Of a DNA stretch of 64,000 bases, positions 57,427-64,000 are shown in pieces (position 1 is the first letter of the stretch; each line of letters opens with the position of its first letter). The notes beneath the pieces were generated by a model, which saw only the letters and a program-made list of their open reading frames with translations, had not been told where the DNA came from and did not search any database. Source of the stretch: CAIWHR01 sp963726775 (GTDB lineage: Bacteria; Pseudomonadota; Gammaproteobacteria; Burkholderiales; Casimicrobiaceae); contig CAVSDL010000011.1 of assembly GCA_963726775.1 (NCBI GenBank), positions 1-64,000 of the forward strand, written 5' to 3'. The position numbers were made by a program, and so were the translations under genes.

Positions 57427-58773
57427 ATGTTCGACACCCTGACCCAGCGGCTTGGGCGCGTCGTCAAGATGCTGCGCGGGGAGGCCCGCCTCACCGATTC
57501 CAATATCGGAGACGCCCTGCGCGAAGTCCGCCTGGCGTTGCTCGAGGCCGACGTTGCGCTTCCCGTCGTCAAGGAATTCATCGCCGCGGTGAAGGCGCGG
57601 GCAGTAGGCGAGGAGGTGGTGGGCTCGCTGACGCCGGGACAAGCGCTGGTCGGCGTCGTCCACCGGGAACTGGCGGGATTGATGGGCGGCGCGGCGGCGC
57701 CGCTCGACCTCGCGACCACCCCTCCGGCCGTCATTCTGCTTGCCGGCCTGCAAGGCGTGGGCAAGACGACGACGGCGGCGAAACTCGCGCGTCTGCTGCG
57801 GGAGCAGAAGAAAAAGGTCCTGGTCGTCTCCGCGGACGTCTACCGGCCCGCGGCAATCGAGCAGCTGAAAACGCTCGCCTCGCAGGTCGGCGTCGATTGC
57901 TTCCCGTCGACAGCGGGCGAGAAACCGGTGGCGATCGCCGAGGCGGCGCTGGATTGGGCGCGAAGGCATTATCACGAGGTGCTGATCGTCGATACTGCCG
58001 GGCGACTCGCGGTCGACGACGAAATGATGCGCGAGATCTCCCTGGTCCACGGGGCGGTCTCTCCCGTCGAGACGCTGTACATCGTCGACGCGATGCAGGG
58101 CCAGGACGCGGTCAACACGGCGCGCGCGTTCGCGCAGGCGTTGCCGCTCACCGGCGTCATCCTGACCAAGCTCGACGGCGATGCGCGCGGCGGCGCCGCG
58201 TTGTCGGTTCGCCAGGTCACCGGAGCGCCGGTCAAGTTCGTCGGCATCTCCGAGAAGATCGACGGGCTCGAAGTTTTCCATCCCGACCGCATGGCGTCGC
58301 GGATCCTCGGCATGGGCGATGTCCTTTCGCTGATCGACGACGCGCGCAAGTCGGTGGACATCGACGAAGCGCAGAAACTCGCGAAGAAAGTGAAGTCCGG
58401 CAAGGGCTTCGATCTCGACGACTTCAAGGGGCAGATCGGCCAGATGCGCAAGATGGGCGGTCTCGCGGGCGTGATGGACAAGCTTCCGGCCGAATTCTCC
58501 CGCCTCGCGCAGGGCGCGTCCGGCAACGAAAGGAAGATGGCGCGCATCGAGGGCATCATCAATTCGATGACACCGGCGGAGCGCGCCAAGCCGGAACTGC
58601 TCAAGGCGTCGCGCAAGCGCAGGATCGCGGCCGGCGCGGGCGCTTCGGTCCAGGAAGTGAACCAGCTCCTGAACCAGTTCGAGCAGATGCAGAAGATGAT
58701 GAAAATGGTCGCGAAAGGCGGAATGCAGAAGATGCTGCGCGGGATGAAAGGTCTGCTTCCTGGAGTGCGCTGA
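57427..58773 (+). CDS. ffh: Signal recognition particle protein Ffh
   Basis: The 448-residue GTPase targets inner-membrane proteins with 4.5S RNA. The N domain is followed by the G domain with GLQGVGKTT (107-115), DVYRPAAIEQL (G2 region) near 137, DTAGRL near 188 and TKLDGDARGGAAL near 245, and the methionine-rich M domain at the C-terminus (QMQKMMKMVAKGGMQKMLRGM). ATG 57427 is the family start. The 198-base gap to rpsP contains the rpsP promoter. Confidence 0.97.
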   Translation: MFDTLTQRLGRVVKMLRGEARLTDSNIGDALREVRLALLEADVALPVVKEFIAAVKARAVGEEVVGSLTPGQALVGVVHRELAGLMGGAAAPLDLATTPPAVILLAGLQGVGKTTTAAKLARLLREQKKKVLVVSADVYRPAAIEQLKTLASQVGVDCFPSTAGEKPVAIAEAALDWARRHYHEVLIVDTAGRLAVDDEMMREISLVHGAVSPVETLYIVDAMQGQDAVNTARAFAQALPLTGVILTKLDGDARGGAALSVRQVTGAPVKFVGISEKIDGLEVFHPDRMASRILGMGDVLSLIDDARKSVDIDEAQKLAKKVKSGKGFDLDDFKGQIGQMRKMGGLAGVMDKLPAEFSRLAQGASGNERKMARIEGIINSMTPAERAKPELLKASRKRRIAAGAGASVQEVNQLLNQFEQMQKMMKMVAKGGMQKMLRGMKGLLPGVR

Positions 58774-58908
58774 CCGTATTGCGTCCCTCGGGGATGCCGG
58801 ATCTTGCGGCAGGCGAACGCCGTTAAGTGTATAAAATACAAGGTGTTGCGTTGCTAATCTCGCCGGAGGCGGGCGCCCGGCGGGTATCCCCACGCCATCA
58901 ACCGGCCC

Positions 58909-58938
58909 TTGCCGCAGGAGCCATTTCGCCCGTATAAT
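58909..58938 (+). promoter_or_regulatory. Sigma-70 promoter of the rpsP operon
   Basis: TTGCCG (58909-58914) and a consensus TATAAT (58933-58938) with an 18-base spacer lie 34 bases before the rpsP ATG. It would drive rpsP-rimM-trmD-rplS separately from ffh, with a start near 58945. Confidence 0.8.
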
Positions 58939-58971
58939 TTAAGACTTTTATCCGCATACGGAAACGCGAAC

Positions 58972-59244
58972 ATGGTGGTCATTCGACTCGCACGCGGCGG
59001 CGCCAAAAAGCGCCCGTTCTTCAACATCGTCGTTGCCGATTCCAGAAACCGGCGCGACGGGCGCTTCATCGAGCGCGTCGGCTTCTACAATCCCATTGCC
59101 AACGAAGGCGAGGAAAGCCTGCGCGTCGCGCTCGACCGAATCGGCTTCTGGCAAGAGCGCGGTGCCAAGCTGTCGGACACCGTCGCCGGGCTGGTGAAGA
59201 GGTCGGCGCGGCAGCCGGCGCCACCCGCTGCGGCGGCAGCCTAG
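58972..59244 (+). CDS. rpsP: 30S ribosomal protein S16
   Basis: The 90-residue protein matches S16 (MVVIRLARGGAKKRPFF start, DSRNRRDGRFIE near residue 24, VGFYNP near 37). It ends in an Ala/Pro-rich tail. It heads the conserved rpsP-rimM-trmD-rplS operon. rimM follows after 21 bases. Confidence 0.97.
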   Translation: MVVIRLARGGAKKRPFFNIVVADSRNRRDGRFIERVGFYNPIANEGEESLRVALDRIGFWQERGAKLSDTVAGLVKRSARQPAPPAAAAA

Positions 59245-59265
59245 GTATCCGCCGGGATTCTTGCC

Positions 59266-59802
59266 GTGCGGTCGGTGCAACCCGACCCGGGCACCATCGT
59301 GGTCATGGGGCAGATCATCGCGCCCCACGGCGTTCGCGGCTGGGTCAAGGTCCGGCCGTTCACCGAAACCCCCGCCGCGCTTCTCGCCTACGCGACATGG
59401 TGGTTGCGGCCGGCGCGCGGGACGACGTGGCACGAAATGCAGCGAACTGCCGGCCAGATGCATTCCGGCGCGCTCCTGGTGGAGTTGGCAGGGGTCGTGT
59501 CGCGCGACTCCGCGCTGGCGCTCAAGGGTTGCGACGTCGGCGTGCCGCGCGCTGCCCTGCCGGCGGCCGCGAAGGGCGAAATCTACTGGACCGACTTGAT
59601 CGGCCTCGCCGTGATGAACCGGGACGGCGTGGCGCTGGGCGAAGTGTGCGGCGTCACCGCGCATGGCGCGCATCCGCTGTTGCGAGTGGCGCGCCTCGCA
59701 GCGGAGGGTGGCGAGCGATTGATTCCGTACGTGCCGGCGATCATCGACGGTGTGGATCTCATCGCAAGGCGGATCGACGTCGATTGGGCGGACGAATACT
59801 AG
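59266..59802 (+). CDS. rimM: Ribosome maturation factor RimM
   Basis: The 178-residue protein has the RimM N-domain (GQIIAPHGVRGWVKV, residues 15-29) and a C-terminal PRC barrel (EIYWTDLIGLAV near 105, IPYVPAIIDGVDL near 151). It binds S19 and helps assemble the 30S head. The GTG at 59266 is likely; the Met at residue 14 directly before GQIIAPHG would give a shorter form. Confidence 0.94.
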   Translation: MRSVQPDPGTIVVMGQIIAPHGVRGWVKVRPFTETPAALLAYATWWLRPARGTTWHEMQRTAGQMHSGALLVELAGVVSRDSALALKGCDVGVPRAALPAAAKGEIYWTDLIGLAVMNRDGVALGEVCGVTAHGAHPLLRVARLAAEGGERLIPYVPAIIDGVDLIARRIDVDWADEY

Positions 59803-59876
59803 GGGGCGTACGCGAGGCCGCGCGTCGACATGCGCCGGGCAAGGCCGGCGAGGAGACCACGGCAGGGTAACGAGCG

Positions 59877-60647
59877 ATGCGGATCGACGTTGTCACACTG
59901 TTTCCCGAATTGGTCGATCACGCGTCGCGGTTCGGGGTGACCGGCCGTGCGCTGGAGCGCGGGCTATGGCAGCTGGGAACCTGGAACCCGCGCGATTTCG
60001 CGTCGGACAACCATCGGACCGTCGACGACCGTCCCTATGGTGGCGGACCGGGGATGGTGATGCTGATCGAGCCGCTGGCCAAGGCGCTGGCCGCGGCGAA
60101 AACGCGGCAACGCGGGGAAGGCTGCACGACGACGCGGACCATATACCTGTCGCCGGCGGGAACATGTTTGACGCACGCGCGCGTTGCCGAACTCGCCGCG
60201 GCGGCAGATCATACGGGATACGTGCTCGTCGCCGGGCGCTACGAAGGCATCGATGAACGCTTCATCGCGCGTGAGGTCGACGAGGAAATCGCGATCGGCG
60301 ATTTCGTGGTTTCCGGCGGCGAAATGCCGGCGCTGATGCTGATCGATGCGATCGTGCGGCAGCGTCCGGGCGTGTTGAACGACGCTGAATCCGCGGAGCA
60401 GGAGTCCTTCGTGGCCGGGTTGCTCGACTGTCCGCATTACACGCGGCCCGAGCAGTACGGGGGCGACCCCGTGCCGGCGGTCCTGTTGTCAGGCCACCAC
60501 GCGGGAATCCGCCGCTGGCGGTTGAAGCAGTCGCTGGGCCGGACGTTTGAGCGGCGGCCCGGCTTGCTCGAAGGCCGAGCGCTCACCGAGGAAGAGGCGG
60601 CGCTGCTGGGCGAATACCGGCAGGAACAGCAGCAACAGCAACAGTAA
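59877..60647 (+). CDS. trmD: tRNA (guanine-37-N1)-methyltransferase TrmD
   Basis: The 256-residue SPOUT enzyme makes m1G37 next to the anticodon, preventing frameshifts. Signatures of the trefoil knot are LFPELVDHASRFGVTGRA near residue 8, YGGGPGMVM near 57, GRYEGIDERF near 121 and SGGEMPALMLIDAI near 144. The C-terminus ends EQQQQQQ, a short glutamine run encoded by CAG and CAA codons that is not part of the conserved enzyme. A 74-base gap separates it from rimM. Confidence 0.96.
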   Translation: MRIDVVTLFPELVDHASRFGVTGRALERGLWQLGTWNPRDFASDNHRTVDDRPYGGGPGMVMLIEPLAKALAAAKTRQRGEGCTTTRTIYLSPAGTCLTHARVAELAAAADHTGYVLVAGRYEGIDERFIAREVDEEIAIGDFVVSGGEMPALMLIDAIVRQRPGVLNDAESAEQESFVAGLLDCPHYTRPEQYGGDPVPAVLLSGHHAGIRRWRLKQSLGRTFERRPGLLEGRALTEEEAALLGEYRQEQQQQQQ

Positions 60648-60764
60648 GCTCGGGAAGGACGGAAGGCGCGGTACGGCCACTTTCACCACAAAACGTGCGC
60701 ATCAGGGGGCGCCCTGCGCTGCGCGCCAGGCCATCGGCCATCGAATCAACCAGGAGAACGCGGC

Positions 60765-61145
60765 ATGAACATCATAGAAACGCTGGAAAAGGAAGAAATC
60801 GCCCGCCTCGGCAAGACGATCCCGGAATTCGCGCCGGGCGACACGGTGATCGTCAACGTGAGCGTTGTCGAAGGCGAGCGCAAACGCGTGCAGGCCTACG
60901 AGGGTGTGGTCATCGCGAAGCGCAATCGCGGGCTCAACTCGTCGTTCGTCGTCCGCAAGATTTCGAGCGGGGAAGGCGTGGAGCGCACATTTCAGACCTA
61001 CTCGCCGCTGCTGGCGTCGATCGAGGTCAAGCGCAAGGGCGATGTGCGCCGCGCAAAGCTCTATTACCTGCGCGACCGTTCGGGCAAGTCCGCGCGGATT
61101 CGCGAAAAGCTTGCGCATACCCACAAGGAACAACAGGGCGAATAG
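60765..61145 (+). CDS. rplS: 50S ribosomal protein L19
   Basis: The 126-residue protein is L19 (FAPGDTVIVNVSVVEGERKRVQAYEGVVI near residues 21-50, RRAKLYYLRDRSGKSARI near 93). AGGAG seven bases before the ATG is a good ribosome site. It ends the rpsP operon and is followed by a strong terminator. Confidence 0.97.
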   Translation: MNIIETLEKEEIARLGKTIPEFAPGDTVIVNVSVVEGERKRVQAYEGVVIAKRNRGLNSSFVVRKISSGEGVERTFQTYSPLLASIEVKRKGDVRRAKLYYLRDRSGKSARIREKLAHTHKEQQGE

Positions 61146-61168
61146 GCCCTCGTCCATCACCACCAAGA

Positions 61169-61192
61169 GGGCAGCCTGCGGGCTGCCCTTTT
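61169..61192 (+). terminator. Rho-independent terminator after rplS
   Basis: A perfect eight-base-pair stem (GGGCAGCC and GGCTGCCC) with loop TGCG is followed by TTTT. It closes the rpsP-rimM-trmD-rplS operon 23 bases after the rplS stop. Confidence 0.88.
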
Positions 61193-61331
61193 CGCCGATG
61201 TGCCGCAGCGTCTCCGCTTCGCCGCGATTCGGAAATTCGGCCCGATTTTTGCTTATCTGCACTTGCCTCGGAAACGGTTTTCGCCGAATATTCCTGCGTG
61301 AGGCCGCGCGCTTTCGCGCCAACCGGATCCA

Positions 61332-63155
61332 ATGAGAGCCACGCTTTATGAGGCGTTGGGCATACCGCAGGCCGCCTCGGATGAGGAGGTCAGGGCGTCA
61401 CTGCGCCGCCTGATCCGAAAATATTACGCCAAGACGCGTGACGGACAGGGCAACGTCGAAGAGGCACTGCGCTTCATCAATCATGCCAGCCGCATATTGG
61501 GCGATCATGACCGTCGCGTCCGGTATGACCGGGAACTCGCTGTTTCCGACGGCACGACCGAACAGCGGATCGCCCATGTCGTCAGCAATGCGATGGCGGA
61601 GGCGGGTGAGCAGACCGACGTCCGCGCACCTGAACCGGAGGCCGGGCCCGACGATATCCTCGAAACCGGGCTCGACGGCGTTGAACCGCCGGTCGACCAG
61701 GATTTCCATCATCCCGGATTGACCGAACCGGTCGCGTCGCTGGGCCGCTCGACGATCGTGACCGCAGCGCTGTGCGCGGTGTTTGGCGCATTCATCGCCG
61801 CCGCCATCGTGTTCGTCACGCCGTCCGACACCGTGCTGGTCGCGAAGCAGGTGCTGATCTGGCTGACGCTGACGCTACTCGGGCTGACCATTGTCTATGC
61901 GATCGTGCACGGCGTCGCGTGGGCGCGTCGGCGCCGAACGGCACCCGGAGACGGCCTGTTGCCGCAGACTGATCTCGCGATCCTCAACTGGCGGCGCGAG
62001 CGCAGCGTGTTCCTGGGGACCAACCAGCCGCAGGAGGACGCCAGCTGGATCTTCCAGTTGCGGATGGCCGAACTCGAGCGCGCGAAGGCCGGCCGGACGA
62101 GCGAGCCGCGGCCGTGGAATCGCCTTGCTGCGCGCCTGTTCGATTATGCGATCTGGGGCCTCGTCCTCGCGTTGTTGCTGTTCCAGCTCCGCGACCTGGG
62201 TGCGATGCCCCCGTCGCTCGCGTACTGGGTCGGGCATCCACTGCTTGCGCCGGTGCTGATCACCGGCACTTGGGTCCCGATCGAGGCGCTGCTGACCGCG
62301 GCATTGCAGACGACGCCCGGCAAGTGGCTGTTTGGCGGCTATCTGCAGTTTTCGATTTCGGACGCGTACGCGCCGCGGGACACGCGCGCGCAGCTCCGGC
62401 GCGCGGTGAAGCGCGCGTTTCGCGTCTGGTGGGAGGGCGTGGGCTGCGGATTTCCGCTGCTGTCGCCGATCCTGATCGCGGTTGCCTACGAAAAGGTTAC
62501 GCAGAACCAGGAGACCGATTGGGACTTCGCGCAGGATTGCCTGGTGACGCACGGGCCGCCAGGAGTGCTCAACACGGTGACCGGTGTGTGCGGTCTGGCA
62601 GCGATGCTGTGGCTTTACGGCGTGGCATGGCACCATCCGATGGCACAATCGATCGCGTGGGTGCGAACGTCGATCACGCAGGCGCTGCCGTCGGCGCAGT
62701 CGTTATTCCCCGGCGGGTTGGTCGAAGGCGCGCTCAGCGGCGTACGTGGCGGCATCACGCCGGCGGCGCCGGCGTCCGCCCCGCCCTCGGCAGCCGCAGG
62801 CGCGACGCCTCGCAGTTCGCCGTCCAACCCCGTTGACCCGGGGCTTACGAGGGAAATGGTCGAGCGGCATGCCAAGGCGCAGGAACTCAAATCCGAAGGC
62901 CCGCGAATGCTGCAAGCCGGAAACTGGCGCCGCGCGGCCGAACTATGTCGAGCCTGGGCGGACCTCGAGCTCGGCAACGCGGACGCCTGGCGCTGTCTGG
63001 GTGAGGCGCTCCAGGCGGAGGGCTACCACCAGGATGCGATCAACGCCTTCCGCAAGGCGAAGCAATACGATCCGAACGACCGCACGCTCGACGCCGCGAT
63101 CGAGCGCAGCAAGAAGGGTATCCTCGCCGATTTTCTGAATCGCAATCGCCGCTAG
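61332..63155 (+). CDS. DnaJ-like, RDD and TPR domain membrane protein
   Basis: The 607-residue protein combines four parts: a J-domain-like start (TLYEALGIPQAASDEEVRAS, residues 4-23, to about 70); two membrane helices near residues 140-200; an RDD-type membrane domain at about 260-430 (NRLAARLFDYAIWGLVLAL, TTPGKWLFGGYL); and a C-terminal TPR region at about 515-600, behind an Ala/Pro-rich linker. The HPD tripeptide needed to stimulate DnaK is missing: the equivalent loop reads KTRDGQGN. A role as a classical DnaK partner is therefore unlikely. It stands between the rplS terminator and the convergent rfaE2; no operon partners. Confidence 0.75.
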   Translation: MRATLYEALGIPQAASDEEVRASLRRLIRKYYAKTRDGQGNVEEALRFINHASRILGDHDRRVRYDRELAVSDGTTEQRIAHVVSNAMAEAGEQTDVRAPEPEAGPDDILETGLDGVEPPVDQDFHHPGLTEPVASLGRSTIVTAALCAVFGAFIAAAIVFVTPSDTVLVAKQVLIWLTLTLLGLTIVYAIVHGVAWARRRRTAPGDGLLPQTDLAILNWRRERSVFLGTNQPQEDASWIFQLRMAELERAKAGRTSEPRPWNRLAARLFDYAIWGLVLALLLFQLRDLGAMPPSLAYWVGHPLLAPVLITGTWVPIEALLTAALQTTPGKWLFGGYLQFSISDAYAPRDTRAQLRRAVKRAFRVWWEGVGCGFPLLSPILIAVAYEKVTQNQETDWDFAQDCLVTHGPPGVLNTVTGVCGLAAMLWLYGVAWHHPMAQSIAWVRTSITQALPSAQSLFPGGLVEGALSGVRGGITPAAPASAPPSAAAGATPRSSPSNPVDPGLTREMVERHAKAQELKSEGPRMLQAGNWRRAAELCRAWADLELGNADAWRCLGEALQAEGYHQDAINAFRKAKQYDPNDRTLDAAIERSKKGILADFLNRNRR

Positions 63156-63257
63156 CAGGCTGATGCAGAATCCGTCATCGCCGCGCAGCGGCTTTGCCGG
63201 ACGGGATGCGCGAAGCGGTTCACGGAAGCGAAGGTGCGGCCGGCCCATCGACGATGG

Positions 63258-63755
63258 TTAGCCACGGATACGGCGCAGGAGGTCCGTCGTCGATCGGTCG
63301 AAATGGAAAGGAATGGCGACATAGCGGCCGCCTGCCGCGATCACCTCAGCGGCGCCCGCGGTGTTCGCCGCCGTGTAGTCGCCGCCCTTCACGAGTACAT
63401 CCGGATTGCACGCGACGATCAGGTCGCGGGGCGTGTCGGCGTCGAAAGGCACGACGAGGCTGGCGGCAGCGAGCGCCGCGATGACCGCCATGCGATCTTC
63501 CAGAGGATTGAGCGGACGGTCGTCACCTTTGCCGAGGCGCCGCACCGACGCGTCGGAATTGACGGCGACCACCAGCGACGCGCCGAGCCCGCGCGCCTGA
63601 TCGAGATACGTGACGTGGCCGCGATGCAGCACGTCGAAAACGCCATTGGTGAACACGAGCGGTCGCGGCAGCGACGCAATGCGCGCAAGCGCGTCGGCGG
63701 CGGTGGCGATTTTCGCGGAAAAGCTCCAGGCCGGGATCGTGACCGGTGCAGCCAT
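63258..63755 (-). CDS. rfaE2: D-glycero-beta-D-manno-heptose 1-phosphate adenylyltransferase
   Basis: The 165-residue enzyme is the stand-alone form of the second domain of HldE; it makes ADP-heptose for the LPS inner core. The nucleotidyltransferase signatures are FTNGVFDVLHRGHVTYL near residue 34 (with the HxGH motif) and the C-terminal FHFDRSTTDLLRRI. The separate kinase domain must lie elsewhere. ATG 63755 is chosen from the family N-terminus. It lies 7 bases downstream of the BON-domain gene on the same strand. Confidence 0.93.
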   Translation of the reverse strand: MAAPVTIPAWSFSAKIATAADALARIASLPRPLVFTNGVFDVLHRGHVTYLDQARGLGASLVVAVNSDASVRRLGKGDDRPLNPLEDRMAVIAALAAASLVVPFDADTPRDLIVACNPDVLVKGGDYTAANTAGAAEVIAAGGRYVAIPFHFDRSTTDLLRRIRG

Positions 63756-63762
63756 CGCGCAA

Positions 63763-63999
63763 TCAGTTCGTGTACTCGAAGACCTTGACGACCTTCGCGA
63801 CGCCCGAGGTCGTGGCGGCCATTTGCGCCGCGGCATCGCCTTCCTCGCGTGACACGATTCCCATCAGGTAGACGACGCTCCTCTCGGTAACGACCTTCAC
63901 GTGGTTGGGCGCGAACTTGCCGGCCTCGACGAAGCGCGCCTTCACCTTGGACGTGATATAGGAATCGTTGGTGCGCGCGCCCATGTCGCTGGCGGGCCC
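63763..63999 (-). CDS. BON-domain protein, C-terminal part (cut by window end)
   Basis: The visible 78 codons hold a complete BON domain: TNDSYITSKVKARFVEA, NHVKVVTERSVVYLMG and GVAKVVKVFEY. Homologues with this ending (DolP/YraP type) are outer-membrane lipoproteins that bind phospholipids and help keep the outer membrane intact. The start and any lipobox lie beyond base 64000. Its linkage to an LPS-core gene fits an envelope role. Confidence 0.85.
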   Translation of the reverse strand, partial: GPASDMGARTNDSYITSKVKARFVEAGKFAPNHVKVVTERSVVYLMGIVSREEGDAAAQMAATTSGVAKVVKVFEYTN

Positions 64000-64000
64000 A

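Overview
The window is about 64 kb of GC-rich, gene-dense chromosomal DNA from a Gram-negative bacterium, most probably a betaproteobacterium. The gene order is the basis for this: a complete division and cell-wall (dcw) cluster from mraZ to lpxC, followed by dciA-like, M23 peptidase, secA, argJ, a DUF815 ATPase, a Nudix-TPS fusion, yacG, zapD, coaE, pilD, pilC, pilB, corB-like, ypjD-like, ffh, rpsP, rimM, trmD and rplS. The MurE DNPR motif, tamAB and lpxC fit a meso-diaminopimelate, LPS-bearing envelope. I see no rRNA, tRNA, CRISPR array, phage or insertion sequence.

Positions 1 to 21160 are a loosely organised accessory part. In order they hold a cyclic-nucleotide-sensor/flavin reductase fusion, a frameshifted amidohydrolase, a lysine-rich micro-protein, a prolyl oligopeptidase, an exported metallo-beta-lactamase-fold protein and an unknown membrane protein. 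Then come a LysR regulator divergent from azoreductase and pirin, a split chromate transporter, tusA-cobA, a stump of an S9 peptidase, and an envelope block (outer-membrane barrel, lipoprotein, TamA, TamB) on the minus strand.

Positions 21600 to 41440 are the dcw cluster, all on the plus strand. It is driven by a good sigma-70 promoter with three MraZ boxes at the likely start site. It makes the lipid II precursor (MurE, F, D, C, B, Ddl, MraY, MurG), the division machinery (FtsL, I, W, Q, A, Z) and LpxC. Most genes overlap by 1 to 4 bases (TGATG, ATGA, GTGA). The most unusual feature of the window is here: between ftsW and murG lie three in-series micro-ORFs, two of them 116-bp tandem copies, each starting inside the preceding stop codon through an ATGA overlap, so that an unbroken stop-start relay links ftsW to murG. 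Between ftsA and ftsZ lies a (CAGGTAA)4 repeat with a matching inverted arm just ahead of the ftsZ ribosome site.

Positions 41600 to 64000 carry secretion (SecA, Ffh), arginine synthesis (ArgJ), division control (ZapD), CoA synthesis, type IV pilus assembly (PilB, PilC, PilD, with a close sigma-54 promoter match before pilB), a cation-transport-like protein, the rpsP-rimM-trmD-rplS ribosome operon ending in a clear terminator, a DnaJ-RDD-TPR membrane protein, rfaE2 and the end of a BON-domain gene that leaves the window.
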